Positions 48,968 to 57,917 are shown, numbered from the stretch's first letter. The stretch: DNA of 64,000 nt from Burkholderiales bacterium (GCA_020848075.1 JADLAV010000040.1:55845-119844); one strand, 5' to 3'. Numbers and translations are program-made. The notes: generated by a model from the letters alone, not told the origin.

Positions 48968-49747
48968 TCATCGCGCCACCTCGAACTCCGCCTTCCGCGC
49001 ATCGGCCATCAGCGTTCCCCAGACCTGCTCGCGCAGCGCCGCGAAGCGCGGCGCCGCGAGGGTGGCGCGCGCGCGCGGGCGCGGCAAGTCGACCGCGATC
49101 ACCTCGTGGACGCTCGCCGGGCGCCCCTTCAGCACCACGATCCGATCGCCCATCAGCACGGCCTCGTCGATCGAATGGGTCACGAACACCATGGTGGTCG
49201 GCTTCATCTCCCAGATCCGCAACAGCTCGAACTGCAGGATCTCGCGGGTCTGCGCGTCGACCGCGCCGAAGGGCTCGTCCATCAGCAGGACGCGCGGCTC
49301 GATCGCGAGCGCCCGCGCGAGCCCGCAACGCTGCTGCATCCCGCCCGAGATCTGGTACGGATAGTGATGCTCGAAGCCCGAGAGCCCGACGAGGTCGATG
49401 AACCGCGGCACTTTCTCGGCGATCTGCGCGCGGCTCGCCCCGGCGAGCTTCACGCCGTAGGCCACGTTCTGGTAGACGGTCTTCCACGGGAAGAGCCCGA
49501 AATGCTGGAAGACCATCGCCACACCCTCGCGCGGCCCGGCGACCGGCGCGCCCTCGATCGCGACCTCCCCCTCGGTGAGCGGAATCAGGCCGTCGATCGT
49601 CCGCAGGAGCGTCGTCTTGCCGCAACCCGACGGGCCGATGATGGCAACCACCTCCCGGCTGCCCACCGCGAGGCTGACGTCCTGGAAGACCTGGTGCTGG
49701 CCGTAGCGCTTGCCGGCCGCCCTGATCGCGATGCGCGATTCGGTCAC
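48968..49747 (-). CDS. ABC transporter ATPase (SsuB/TauB type)
   Basis: Cytoplasmic ATPase of the same importer, 259 residues. Walker A GPSGCGKTTLL (about 38-48), signature ISGGMQQRCGLARALA (about 134-149), Walker B LLMDEPFGAVD (about 155) and THSID (about 190) are intact. It starts with a GTG at 49747. A short direct repeat (CACCGCC[C/T]GCCCTTCGA) sits immediately upstream, between it and the AhpD-like gene. Confidence 0.92.
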   Translation of the reverse strand: MTESRIAIRAAGKRYGQHQVFQDVSLAVGSREVVAIIGPSGCGKTTLLRTIDGLIPLTEGEVAIEGAPVAGPREGVAMVFQHFGLFPWKTVYQNVAYGVKLAGASRAQIAEKVPRFIDLVGLSGFEHHYPYQISGGMQQRCGLARALAIEPRVLLMDEPFGAVDAQTREILQFELLRIWEMKPTTMVFVTHSIDEAVLMGDRIVVLKGRPASVHEVIAVDLPRPRARATLAAPRFAALREQVWGTLMADARKAEFEVAR

Positions 49748-49810
49748 CGCCCGCCCTTCGATTCATTCACCGCCTGCCCTTCGAGCGTCGCGCATCGCTG
49801 CCGCACGCGC

Positions 49811-50467
49811 TCACGCGCCGCGGCTCCGGGGCGCAGCGGGTTTGCGCGCCCAGTACTCGGGCGATGCCTTGGATGCCTGCAGCGCCGCCGCATCCTCGAA
49901 TCCGGGCGCCATCGACGCGGAGGTGCCGGCCATGACCTGGTGGTGCTCGATGTTCAGCAGCCGCAGCCACGACTGCTGGCCCATCGTGAGCGCGACGAAG
50001 CAGCCGAGCTCGACCAGCTCGGGTTCGCTGAAGTGCTCGTGCATCCGCCGCCAGAAGGCATCATCGGTGTCGAGGCGCCAGGTGATCGCCTCGGCATAAG
50101 CGAGCGCCGCCTTTTGCCGCGCATCGTAGCGGGCCGACTTCTCGAAGTTGATCAGCTCGTCGTACTGGCCTTCCTTCAGCCCCTGGTTCGCAGCCTTGAT
50201 CGAGCGCTGGTTGCCGCAATACTCGCACTTCACGCTGCGTGATACGTACACGCGGCAGAGCTCCTTCACGGAGTGGTCGAGCACGCCGTTCCGGAAGATG
50301 TCGCGCCACGAGTTCGCGAACGACCAGAAGCAGGCGGGCACGTGCGCCCGCACCGCCGAGCTCTCCGGGCGCGGCGTCCCTTCGCGCGCGCAGCGGTCCA
50401 TCTCGACGCGCATCGCGTCGTCCATCCGCTCGAGCGGGACGTAACTGATACGTTGCTTGGCTTCCAT
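49811..50467 (-). CDS. Carboxymuconolactone decarboxylase/AhpD-like protein
   Basis: 218-residue member of the AhpD/CMD-like superfamily. The CxxC pair is in SVKCEYCGNQRSIKAAN (about residues 79-95), as in AhpD-type peroxidase partners, and a proton-relay His lies downstream. True carboxymuconolactone decarboxylases lack this pair, so a redox role is more likely than decarboxylation. The N-terminus IPSYVPLERM-like block (RISYVPLERMDDAM) is typical of the group. It sits within the catabolic operon, 24 bases after the dehydrogenase. Confidence 0.82.
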   Translation of the reverse strand: MEAKQRISYVPLERMDDAMRVEMDRCAREGTPRPESSAVRAHVPACFWSFANSWRDIFRNGVLDHSVKELCRVYVSRSVKCEYCGNQRSIKAANQGLKEGQYDELINFEKSARYDARQKAALAYAEAITWRLDTDDAFWRRMHEHFSEPELVELGCFVALTMGQQSWLRLLNIEHHQVMAGTSASMAPGFEDAAALQASKASPEYWARKPAAPRSRGA

Positions 50468-50491
50468 CGCAAGCCCTCCTATGGCTCCGGG

Positions 50492-51418
50492 TCAGCTCAG
50501 GCCGTCGCCGACCTTGACGTTCTCGGACTGGATATCGTACCCCGACGCCCGCGCCGCGAGCGCGATCAGGGCCGCGAAGTCCTTGTCCGCGTAACCGTTA
50601 CCGATGAGGGTCTGGACCATGTCGCGCGTGAGCGAGGCGAGCGGCAGCGGCACGTCGTGCTCGCGCCCCGCGGCGAGACCGAGGTCGAGATCCTTGCGCA
50701 GCAGATGCGGCGTGAACGTCATCGTGAAGTCGAGGTTCACCAGCGCGGGCGTCTTGTACTTCGAGAACGTCGACCCCATCACGCTCTGGTTGAGGAAATC
50801 GAGGAACGCGTGCCGCGGCATGCCGGCCTTCTCGGCGAGCACCGTGATCTCGGCGAGCGACTGGATCACCACGCCGAGGTAGACGTTGTGGCAGATCTTC
50901 GCGATGCGCGCGAGCTCGCCCTCGCCGACGTACGATGCCCCCTGCCCCATCGCGGCGAGATACGGGCTCGCCGTCTCGTAGGCGTCCTGCGGGCCCGAGA
51001 CGCAAAAGGTCAGCTTGCCCGCCTTGATCACCTTCGCGTTGCCGGACACCGGCGCCGCGAGCAGCTTCGCCCCGGCCTTGGCGAGCCGCGCGCGGATCTT
51101 GGCCGACTCGTCGAGCGAGATGGAGGTGCTGTCGACCACGATCCTGGGGGCGCCGCGCGCGAGCAGCCCGCCCTCGCCTTCCAGGATGTCGAGCACGTCC
51201 TTGCCGGTCGACACGATGACGAAGACGATGTCGCATCCGGCGAGGTCCGCCGGCCGGCCGACGATCTTCGCGCCGTGCTTCGCGAGCGGCTCCGCCTTCT
51301 CGCGCGTGCGGTTGTAGACGGTGAGGTCGCACCCGGCCTTGGCGAGCCGCTCGGCCATTGCGTAGCCCATGCGGCCGATGCCGATCCAGCCGAGCTTGTG
51401 CTGCTTGAGTTGCGTCAT
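50492..51418 (-). CDS. Beta-hydroxyacid dehydrogenase (3-hydroxyisobutyrate dehydrogenase family)
   Basis: NAD(P)-dependent oxidoreductase of 308 residues. The Rossmann motif is LGWIGIGRMGYAMAERLAKAG (about 8-28 in two parts). The substrate-site block APVSGNAKVIKAGKLTF (about 120-136) and the catalytic Lys region IAKICHNVYLG (about 175) are family signatures. The ATG at 51418 overlaps the hydrolase stop (ATGA). The specific hydroxyacid is unknown; it could oxidise a product of the upstream hydrolase. Confidence 0.88.
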   Translation of the reverse strand: MTQLKQHKLGWIGIGRMGYAMAERLAKAGCDLTVYNRTREKAEPLAKHGAKIVGRPADLAGCDIVFVIVSTGKDVLDILEGEGGLLARGAPRIVVDSTSISLDESAKIRARLAKAGAKLLAAPVSGNAKVIKAGKLTFCVSGPQDAYETASPYLAAMGQGASYVGEGELARIAKICHNVYLGVVIQSLAEITVLAEKAGMPRHAFLDFLNQSVMGSTFSKYKTPALVNLDFTMTFTPHLLRKDLDLGLAAGREHDVPLPLASLTRDMVQTLIGNGYADKDFAALIALAARASGYDIQSENVKVGDGLS

Positions 51419-52500
51419 GCGTGCCTCCGATTGAGCTGGCGCGCCATCCAGTCCGCACTCTGCGGGCGGTAGCGGTACCAGACGTTGTTCGCCACGTGGT
51501 TCCCACCGGCCACGATCATGAGCTCCGCGTGCTTCGCTTCCCGGACGATGCGCTCCGCGTGCGAGCGCGGAATCAGGGTGTCGCGCTCGCCGGCGACGAC
51601 CAGCAGCGGGCAGCGGATCTGCGCGGCCGCGCCTTCCAGCGTGAGCGCCGCCGCCTTCTCGCGCGCTTCCGCCATGGAGCCTGCCCGGCTGCGCGCACGA
51701 AAGGCCTCGCGCGTGAGCTCGTTCGCCGCGTCGAACGCGTCCACCCACCGATACGGGCCGGAGAGCGACACGCAGGCACGCACGCGCGACTCGAACGCCG
51801 CCGCGCGCGGCGCGTAGTAGCCGCCCAGGCTCACACCCCAGAGGCCGATCCGATCGGCATCGATGTCCGGCCGCGCCGCCAGCCAGTCGCAGACCGCCTT
51901 GACGGGCGCCTCGTAGTCGGCGCGGAGCGGGAGCGCATACTCGGCTTCGCCCTGCCCCGGGCCGTCGAATGCGAGGGTCGCCATGCCCCGCGCGAGGAAG
52001 TCCGTCTCGTAGGCGTGCATCTCCTCCTTGGCGGAGTCGAGTCCCATGCACATCACCACCACCGGCGGGCGCGACACGCCGGCCGGACGGCGTAGATTGC
52101 CGTACAGGGCCGCGCCCTCGAACGCAATCGCGACGCGCTCGCCCGGCGGACGCAGATGCGGCAGAGCCGCGTTCCGGCAGGCGACCGCCTTCTCGTGCGC
52201 TGCGCGCATTTCGTCAGGCCGGTGTACGAACAGGAACTTGGCGAAGTGGTAGCAGGCCGCTGCGCGCGTGTAGTGCTCGCCGGCGCTGAGCGCGCAGCCC
52301 TGGGCGAGCGCGTCGCCGCCGAGCGCTTCGTGGGCCGCCCCACGCTGGGACCACGCGCCGCACCATTCGTCCCAGGACCGGATCGCGTCGCTCACCGCGT
52401 GGAAGTCGCCGAGCGGCACGCCGTTCGCGACGAAGCGCGGCGCCCAGTGCGCGAGCGCGGTCGCGATGCGCGCATCGGTCGCTCCGCCAGCCCGCACCAC
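51415..52500 (-). CDS. Alpha/beta hydrolase (2,6-dihydroxypseudooxynicotine hydrolase/FrsA-like)
   Basis: Serine hydrolase of about 361 residues with an N-terminal helical cap region (about 1-110) and an alpha/beta-hydrolase core. The nucleophile elbow GVSLGG is at about residue 213, preceded by AFDGPGQGEAEY. The acid and His appear in VVAGERDTLIPRSHAE and VAGGNHVANN. The arrangement resembles C-C hydrolases such as 2,6-dihydroxypseudooxynicotine hydrolase. I start at the GTG 52500 because AGGAGG lies 8 bases upstream; other GTGs are 3 and 6 bases away. It is the first gene of the operon controlled by the LacI-type operator. Confidence 0.85.
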   Translation of the reverse strand: MVRAGGATDARIATALAHWAPRFVANGVPLGDFHAVSDAIRSWDEWCGAWSQRGAAHEALGGDALAQGCALSAGEHYTRAAACYHFAKFLFVHRPDEMRAAHEKAVACRNAALPHLRPPGERVAIAFEGAALYGNLRRPAGVSRPPVVVMCMGLDSAKEEMHAYETDFLARGMATLAFDGPGQGEAEYALPLRADYEAPVKAVCDWLAARPDIDADRIGLWGVSLGGYYAPRAAAFESRVRACVSLSGPYRWVDAFDAANELTREAFRARSRAGSMAEAREKAAALTLEGAAAQIRCPLLVVAGERDTLIPRSHAERIVREAKHAELMIVAGGNHVANNVWYRYRPQSADWMARQLNRRHA

Positions 52501-52561
52501 CGACACGTCCTCCTGTGGTTCCGCCCGCGCTCTGCGCGGCACCCACCCCCTGGGCGAGTTA

Positions 52562-52575
52562 TGCAATCGTTTGCA
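52562..52575. promoter_or_regulatory. LacI-family operator
   Basis: TGCAATCGTTTGCA, a near-perfect palindrome with the CG centre typical of LacI/GalR-family operators. It sits between the divergent hydrolase operon and the LacI-family gene. A weak minus-strand promoter (TTTATC, 17 bases, CATAAC) would straddle it, and GATAAACT on the plus side could serve the regulator gene. Confidence 0.75.
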
Positions 52576-52647
52576 AAGACGATAAACTAAGTCGCGCAGC
52601 GGGGCAAGACGCGCGGCGGGGCGCCGCGCCCGCCGCCAGGAAGCGTG

Positions 52648-53775
52648 ATGCCGAAACACGCCGGGATTCATGACGTTGCACGGGCGGCCGGAGTCCATCC
52701 GTCCACCGTCTCGCGCGTGTTGAACGCCAGGACGCGTCATCTCGTCACTGCGGCCGTCGCCGCGCGCGTGGCCGCCGCCGCGCGACGGCTCGGCTACACG
52801 CCCGACCCGGTGGCCGCGGGGCTGCGGACCCGGCGCTCGCGCGCGATCGGGGTCCTCATTCCCGATCTCGCGAACCCCGTCTTTCCGCCGATCGTGCGCG
52901 GCATCGAGAGCGTGCTCACCGATGCCGGCTACACCGCGGTCGTCGCCAACACCGACAACGAGCCCGCGCGGGCGCGGGCCGCGCTCGAGCGCTTCGCCGC
53001 GCGTCGCGTGGACGGCCTCGTGCTCGCCACCGCGCTGCGTCGCGACGCGCTGATCGCGCGTGTGAAGGCCCTCGGCCTGCCCGCCGTGCTCGTCAACCGC
53101 ACGATCGAAGCGGGCGCGATTCCGGCAGTGGTGAACGACGACGCGGGCGGGATCGCGTTGGCGGTGAACCATCTCGTCGCGCTGGGCCATGCCGCGATCG
53201 GACACGTCGCCGGTCCGCAGCGGCTGTCGACCGGTGCGGCGCGGCGGGCGGGCTACCTGGCCGCCATGAAGGCAAGCGGTATCCCGGCGCGCGGCGCGCC
53301 GGTCGCGGCGGCGCGCAGCTATGACATCGCGGCCGGCGCGCAGGCGGCACGCGCACTGCTCGACGCGCGTCCGCATCTCACCGCGATCGTGGCGGCGAAC
53401 GACCTCCTCGCGCTGGGCTGCTACGACGAGCTCGCGCGGCGCGGGCTCCAATGCCCGCGCGACGTCTCCGTGGTCGGATTCAACGACATGCCGTTCGCCG
53501 ACCGCTTCTCGCCGCCGCTCACCACGGTGCACATTCCGCATCGCCTGCTCGGCGTCGAGGCGGCGCGCTTGCTGCTCGAGGCGATCGAGCGTTCCGGTGC
53601 GCCGGCGCGCGAGGTTCGCCTTGCGCCGCGGCTCGTCGTGCGCGGCTCCACCGCGGGGCCGCGCCAGAAGCCGGTCGCGCCGGGGGCTCGGCTGGCACAG
53701 CGAGGCCGCCGATCGTCGCCGGGACAGCCACCACCTCGCACGGCAGCCGGAGCGCCGCGGCAGCGATATCGTTGA
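52648..53775 (+). CDS. LacI-family transcriptional regulator
   Basis: 375 residues: an N-terminal helix-turn-helix (IHDVARAAGVHPSTVSRVLN, about 7-26), a hinge, and a periplasmic-binding-protein-like effector domain (about 62-340; IGVLIPDLANPVFPPIVRGIE, VVGFNDMPFAD). It starts at the ATG 52648 (AGGA six bases upstream) or the GTG immediately before it. The C-terminal 35 residues (Pro/Arg-rich) exceed the family length. It is divergent from the hydrolase operon and probably controls it; the effector is unknown. Confidence 0.92.
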   Translation: MPKHAGIHDVARAAGVHPSTVSRVLNARTRHLVTAAVAARVAAAARRLGYTPDPVAAGLRTRRSRAIGVLIPDLANPVFPPIVRGIESVLTDAGYTAVVANTDNEPARARAALERFAARRVDGLVLATALRRDALIARVKALGLPAVLVNRTIEAGAIPAVVNDDAGGIALAVNHLVALGHAAIGHVAGPQRLSTGAARRAGYLAAMKASGIPARGAPVAAARSYDIAAGAQAARALLDARPHLTAIVAANDLLALGCYDELARRGLQCPRDVSVVGFNDMPFADRFSPPLTTVHIPHRLLGVEAARLLLEAIERSGAPAREVRLAPRLVVRGSTAGPRQKPVAPGARLAQRGRRSSPGQPPPRTAAGAPRQRYR

Positions 53776-53780
53776 TCGGG

Positions 53781-54860
53781 TCAGCCGCCCCGGGCCAGGC
53801 GATCGAGCTTCGCGGGCGGAACGCCGAGTTGCGCACCGGCGGCGCAAATCTCCTGCCACGTGGTCTCGTCGATCGGGATGCCGTCGCGGCTGCGCCGTGC
53901 GCGCGTCTCGCGTTCCGGCTCGCCGGGGATGCGCACGCGGTCGACACTCGCCGCGGGCGGCGACTTTCGCACCCAGTCCGCGAACGCGACGGCCTCGCGC
54001 GCGAACGCGTCCGCCGTGCCGAGGCGCGCCGGGTCGATGAGGACCGACAGCATGCTGTTCAGGACCCGCTTCCTCGTGCGATCGTCGCTGTGCCAGGTGC
54101 CGCCGCCCGTCAGGGCGCCGCCGAGGAGCTCGCACACGACGGCAAGCCCATACCCCTTGTGCTGGCCGATGGTGGTGAGCGCGCCGAATGGCGGGACGAC
54201 GCCGAAACGCGGCTCGGTAGTCGGGCGGCCCTCATCGTCGAGCAGCAGCCCCGGCGGGAGCGGCTCGCCCTTGTTGTAGGCCAAGCGCACCTTGCCCTGC
54301 GCCACCGCGCTCGTTGCCATGTCCAGCACGACCGGCGGCTGGCCGGCGAGCGGAATGCCGACGCACACGGGATTGGTGCCGAAACGCGCATCGGTGCCGC
54401 CGAACGGGGCGACGATCGAGCGGGAGATCACGTTCACGAAACTGATCGACACCAGCCCGGCGTCGATCGCCTGCTCCGCCCACTGCCCGATGCGGCAGAG
54501 GTGGTGCGAGTTGGCGAGCGCCATGACGCAGACGCCGTGCTCGCGCGCGCGCTCGATCGCCATCTCGGTCGCCTCCAACCCGATGACCTGGCCGTAACCG
54601 GCCTCGCCGTCGAGCGCGAGCATGGGACCGCTGTCGAGCTTCACGGCCGGATGCCGGTTCGGCGCAAGGCTCCCCTCGCGCAGCGACTCGATGTACCGGG
54701 GGACGACGCCGATGCCGTGCGAATCGTGCCCGGTCAGGTTCGCCATCACCAGGTTCGCGGCGACGAGCCCGGCTTCGCGCGGCTCGCTGCCGCCCGCGGC
54801 GACGATCGCCTCGATCGCGCGCGTGAGCGGGCCGGCATCAAAGACGAACGATTCGGCCAT
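53781..54860 (-). CDS. Ldh-family (malate/L-lactate/ureidoglycolate) dehydrogenase
   Basis: NAD(P)-dependent oxidoreductase of the Ldh_2 (type 2 malate/L-lactate dehydrogenase) family, 359 residues. Signatures are NLTGHDSHGIGVVPRYIESL (about 41-60, catalytic His), ALANSHHLCRIGQWAEQA and VAPFGGTDARFGTNPVCVGIP. Members oxidise various 2-hydroxyacids such as L-sulfolactate or ureidoglycolate. It converges with the lacI-type gene with a 5-base gap and follows tonB by 30 bases. Confidence 0.9.
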   Translation of the reverse strand: MAESFVFDAGPLTRAIEAIVAAGGSEPREAGLVAANLVMANLTGHDSHGIGVVPRYIESLREGSLAPNRHPAVKLDSGPMLALDGEAGYGQVIGLEATEMAIERAREHGVCVMALANSHHLCRIGQWAEQAIDAGLVSISFVNVISRSIVAPFGGTDARFGTNPVCVGIPLAGQPPVVLDMATSAVAQGKVRLAYNKGEPLPPGLLLDDEGRPTTEPRFGVVPPFGALTTIGQHKGYGLAVVCELLGGALTGGGTWHSDDRTRKRVLNSMLSVLIDPARLGTADAFAREAVAFADWVRKSPPAASVDRVRIPGEPERETRARRSRDGIPIDETTWQEICAAGAQLGVPPAKLDRLARGG

Positions 54861-54890
54861 GTCGGCATTCCCCCCGAAAGGCGCCGGAGT

Positions 54891-55694
54891 CTAGCGCACG
54901 TCGGCCAGCCGAAACCGGATCGGCACCTCGACCCAGGCGGTGACCGGCGTCTCGCCCTGGCGCGCGGGCACGAACGTCCAGCCGCGGACTGCCTCGACCG
55001 CCGCGCGATCGAGCGCATCCACGCCGGCGCTCGTCGTCACATCGACCTCGATCGGCTTGCCTGCCTCGCTCACCTTCACCTTCAAGACGACCAGCCCGGA
55101 CTGCCCGAGCCGCCGCGCCGAGAACGGATACGCCGGCGGCGGGTTCGCCAGGTACGCTGCGCCGAACGATGGCGGGGTCACCGTAGCCTTTGGCGCGGGA
55201 GGCGCCGGCGGGGTAACCGCTGCCGTGGCCGCCTCGCCGCGCGGCGCGGGAAACGCCGGTTCCGGGGGGGCGGAAGGTTCGCTCGTGGGCGGTGGATTCA
55301 GGACGTCCGCGACAGGCGGCAATGCCGGTCGCGGGGTTGCCGGTGTCATGAGCGGCGCTGATCGCTTCATCCGTGGGGCCGGTGTTTCCGAAGATCGCGT
55401 CTTGCTCGGCGGGGGCTCGCGCGCCCGATCCGGCACCGGCGCGACGAGAGGCGCGGCCCGGTCAGAAACAATGACCACGTCGAGCGGTTGCAGGGTCGGC
55501 GGCGACGCCGGCGGCGGTTGCCGCGGGCCGGGCAGCGCGAGCACCAGCGCGTGGAGCAGGAGCGAGACCGCCAGCCAGAGGACGATCCGGGACCGCGTGC
55601 GACGGCCGGAAGGCGGCGGCCGCGACGCCGGGAGCGTAGCGGGCGCGCGCACCTCGTCGAGGTAGACGATCCGGGCGGAGCGGGGCGAGGGCAT
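54891..55694 (-). CDS. TonB-like energy-transducing protein
   Basis: 267 residues: a short cytoplasmic N-terminus, one membrane anchor (about 38-55, IVLWLAVSLLLHALVLALP, containing the TonB-type His), a long Pro-rich spacer (about 57-185), and a C-terminal TonB domain (about 186-267) with AYPFSARRLGQSGLVVLKVKV and DRAAVEAVRGWTFVPARQG. It would couple the proton motive force to outer-membrane receptors, but no exbB, exbD or receptor gene is adjacent. The start at 55694 (MPSPRSARIVYLDEV) is inferred; the upstream frame is low-complexity. Confidence 0.88.
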   Translation of the reverse strand: MPSPRSARIVYLDEVRAPATLPASRPPPSGRRTRSRIVLWLAVSLLLHALVLALPGPRQPPPASPPTLQPLDVVIVSDRAAPLVAPVPDRAREPPPSKTRSSETPAPRMKRSAPLMTPATPRPALPPVADVLNPPPTSEPSAPPEPAFPAPRGEAATAAVTPPAPPAPKATVTPPSFGAAYLANPPPAYPFSARRLGQSGLVVLKVKVSEAGKPIEVDVTTSAGVDALDRAAVEAVRGWTFVPARQGETPVTAWVEVPIRFRLADVR

Positions 55695-55854
55695 GCGGCG
55701 GCCATGGTAGCGCGGTCTCGACCAGCGGGCCCACGGGGCCCTCCTCCCGAGACGCATCCGGCAGGCCCACGAGGGGCGCGGTTTCGACGTCCGGAAGGGC
55801 ACCGCCCCGACCCCGAGATTCGCCGGGGACGTAGGCGTCCGGCCCTCGGCGCGG

Positions 55855-55860
55855 TATAGT
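55855..55860 (+). promoter_or_regulatory. Candidate -10 element upstream of the DGQHR gene
   Basis: TATAGT, 53 bases upstream of the GTG start, in the divergent tonB/DGQHR spacer. The -35 candidate at 17 bases (TAGGCG) is poor, so the promoter is tentative. Confidence 0.3.
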
Positions 55861-55912
55861 TCACGCCGCCCGTGCAATGCGGGCATCACTAAGAACTTGG
55901 GGAGGAACGCCT

Positions 55913-57031
55913 GTGCACGCGACGCGAATCCGCCAGAAGGACAGCATCTTCTACTTCGCCAATTACAAGGCGCCGGACCTGCTCGCCAAGGTCCGGTTCA
56001 TCAGCCGCTTCTATGGCGAGGGCGAGCAGATTGCCCCGAGCAAGATCGCGCACGAAGACGACGTCGCCCAGTTCATCGCCCGCGTCGAGCGCACCGACGA
56101 GGCGTTCCAGCGCACCCTTTCGCGCGCCAAGGTGAAGGCGCTCAGGAACTTCTACGAGACCGCGGTCACCCAGCCGCCGATCCCGGGCACGGTGCTCCTC
56201 TTCACGCACGAGACCCTGCGCTTCCAGGAGAGCAGCGACGGCTTCGGCCGGCTCTCCGAGCCGAGTTCGAAGTACATGATCATCGACGGCCAGCATCGGC
56301 TCGCGGCGCTGCACTTCTACCTGAAGGACCGGCCCGCCGACGCCGCGACCATCAGCGTGCCGTGCATCATCTTCGACGGGCGGAGCGAGGACTTCGCCAC
56401 CGAGATGTTCGTCATCATCAACTCGACGCCGACGCGCATCAACAAGAGCCACCTCGTCGACCTCTACGAGCGCGTCTCGTGGGCGGCGCCGGACCGCAAG
56501 TTCGCGGCGCGGATCGTCGAGAAGCTCTATAGCGAGGGCGACAGCCCGCTCCGCTACCGGATCAACCGCCTGGGCGGGCGCAGCCAGCGCGATAAGTGGA
56601 TCCTGCAGGCGGAGCTCTTCAACGAGATCCACCGGTGGGCCAGGGCGAACTGGCGGCGCATCCAGATCGCCGGCGGCAGCGCGCGCGAGACCGGCCGCTA
56701 CTACGCGATCGTACGCGACTTCCTGAAGGCGGCGCGCACGGCGTTCACCGAGGCGGCGTGGGGTCGCGACAATTTCATGGTCACCAAGCCCGTGACCATC
56801 AAGGCGCTCATCCGCGTGTGCGCCGACCTCGCGCGGGAGGATGCGGAGCCCGAAGCCGGCCGCGTGGCGCGCTGGGAAGAGCGGCTCGCCCCGTGGACCG
56901 AGCAGGCCCGGCAGTTCCGCGCGGAAGGGTTCTACGAGCGGTTCCCGGCCAAGGGCGAAGTCGAGCGCGTGGCGCGGATCCATCGCGAGCTCGCCAAGTC
57001 CGCCGGCATCGAGGTGGGCCGCGGCAAGTAG
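55913..57031 (+). CDS. DGQHR-domain protein (DndB-like), orphan
   Basis: 372 residues. The DGQHR motif is exact (KYMIIDGQHRLAALHFYL, about residues 120-137), and the following segment EDFATEMFVIINSTPTRINKSHL is also typical of the family, which includes DndB (regulator of DNA phosphorothioation) and DpdB. The start GTG at 55913 has GGGGAGGA upstream; an in-frame ATG at 55877 would add 12 residues. No dndACDE, dpd or restriction genes are nearby, and the neighbours are metabolic. Biochemical role unknown. Confidence 0.85.
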   Translation: MHATRIRQKDSIFYFANYKAPDLLAKVRFISRFYGEGEQIAPSKIAHEDDVAQFIARVERTDEAFQRTLSRAKVKALRNFYETAVTQPPIPGTVLLFTHETLRFQESSDGFGRLSEPSSKYMIIDGQHRLAALHFYLKDRPADAATISVPCIIFDGRSEDFATEMFVIINSTPTRINKSHLVDLYERVSWAAPDRKFAARIVEKLYSEGDSPLRYRINRLGGRSQRDKWILQAELFNEIHRWARANWRRIQIAGGSARETGRYYAIVRDFLKAARTAFTEAAWGRDNFMVTKPVTIKALIRVCADLAREDAEPEAGRVARWEERLAPWTEQARQFRAEGFYERFPAKGEVERVARIHRELAKSAGIEVGRGK

Positions 57032-57080
57032 CGCGCGGCGCGCGCGCGGTTCGCGCCTGCGCGAGCGGGGGACCGGGCAC

Positions 57081-57116
57081 GTCATCCCCGCGAAACCCGC
57101 GCCCGCGGGAATGGCG
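57081..57116. repeat. Degenerate copy of the palindromic intergenic repeat
   Basis: GTCATCCCCGCGAAACCCGC followed by GCGGGAATGGCG resembles half of the element at 25211-25289, with the second arm decayed. It lies between the DGQHR and aldolase genes. Confidence 0.6.
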
Positions 57117-57149
57117 ATCGACCGCTGCGGATCCTGAAGGAGACACCCG

Positions 57150-57917
57150 TTGGAAATTCCCGCAAACCCGTTCAAGCGCGCCCTCCGAGCGGGCGCCGCC
57201 CAGATCGGGCTCTGGTCGAGCCTCTCGTCGAGCTACGCGGTTGAGGTGACCGCCGGCGCCGGCTTCGATTGGCTCCTCATCGACACCGAGCACTCGCCGA
57301 ACGACCTGGAGTCGGTCGTGGCGCAGCTGCAAGCCGCGGCGGCGTACCCGACGCACGCGATCGTGCGCGTGCCGTGGAACGACATGGTCACGATCAAGCG
57401 CTATCTCGACATCGGCGCGCAGTCGCTGCTCATTCCCTTCGTGCAGAACGCCGCGGAGGCGCGCGCCGCCGTGGCCGCGACGCGCTATCCGCCCGCGGGC
57501 GTGCGCGGGGTCGCCGGCACCACGCGGGCCACGCGGTTCGGGCGGGTCAAGGATTACGCGAGGCGCGCGCAGGAGGAGACCTGCGTGCTGGTGCAAGTGG
57601 AGACGCAACAGGCACTCGACGAGATCGATGCGATCTGCGCAGTCGACGGCGTCGACGGCGTGTTCATCGGGCCGGCCGACCTCCATGCCTCGCTCGGTTT
57701 TCTCGGCGAGACCGCCAATCCGGCAGTGCTGCCGAAGATCGAGGACGCCATCACCCGCATCAAGGCAGGCAGCAAGGCGGCCGGCATCCTCACTGGCGAC
57801 GAGAAGCTCGCGCGCCGCTACCTCGAGCTCGGCGCGCTCTTCGTGGCGGTCGGCGCTGACGTCGGCATCCTGGCGCGCGGCGCCGACGCGCTCGCCGCGA
57901 AATTCAAGCCCGCCTGA
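57150..57917 (+). CDS. hpaI: HpcH/HpaI-type 4-hydroxy-2-oxoheptanedioate aldolase
   Basis: Class II pyruvate aldolase of 255 residues, very similar along its length to HpaI, which splits 4-hydroxy-2-oxoheptane-1,7-dioate to pyruvate and succinate semialdehyde. Conserved blocks are [16 protein letters not shown] (about 18-33), [15 protein letters not shown] (catalytic His/Asp region), [15 protein letters not shown] and the metal-binding [17 protein letters not shown]. It starts at a TTG with AAGGAG eight bases upstream. The hpa pathway genes are absent here; with the neighbouring dehydrogenase, another hydroxy-oxo acid is equally possible. Confidence 0.9.
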   Translation: MEIPANPFKRALRAGAAQIGLWSSLSSSYAVEVTAGAGFDWLLIDTEHSPNDLESVVAQLQAAAAYPTHAIVRVPWNDMVTIKRYLDIGAQSLLIPFVQNAAEARAAVAATRYPPAGVRGVAGTTRATRFGRVKDYARRAQEETCVLVQVETQQALDEIDAICAVDGVDGVFIGPADLHASLGFLGETANPAVLPKIEDAITRIKAGSKAAGILTGDEKLARRYLELGALFVAVGADVGILARGADALAAKFKPA

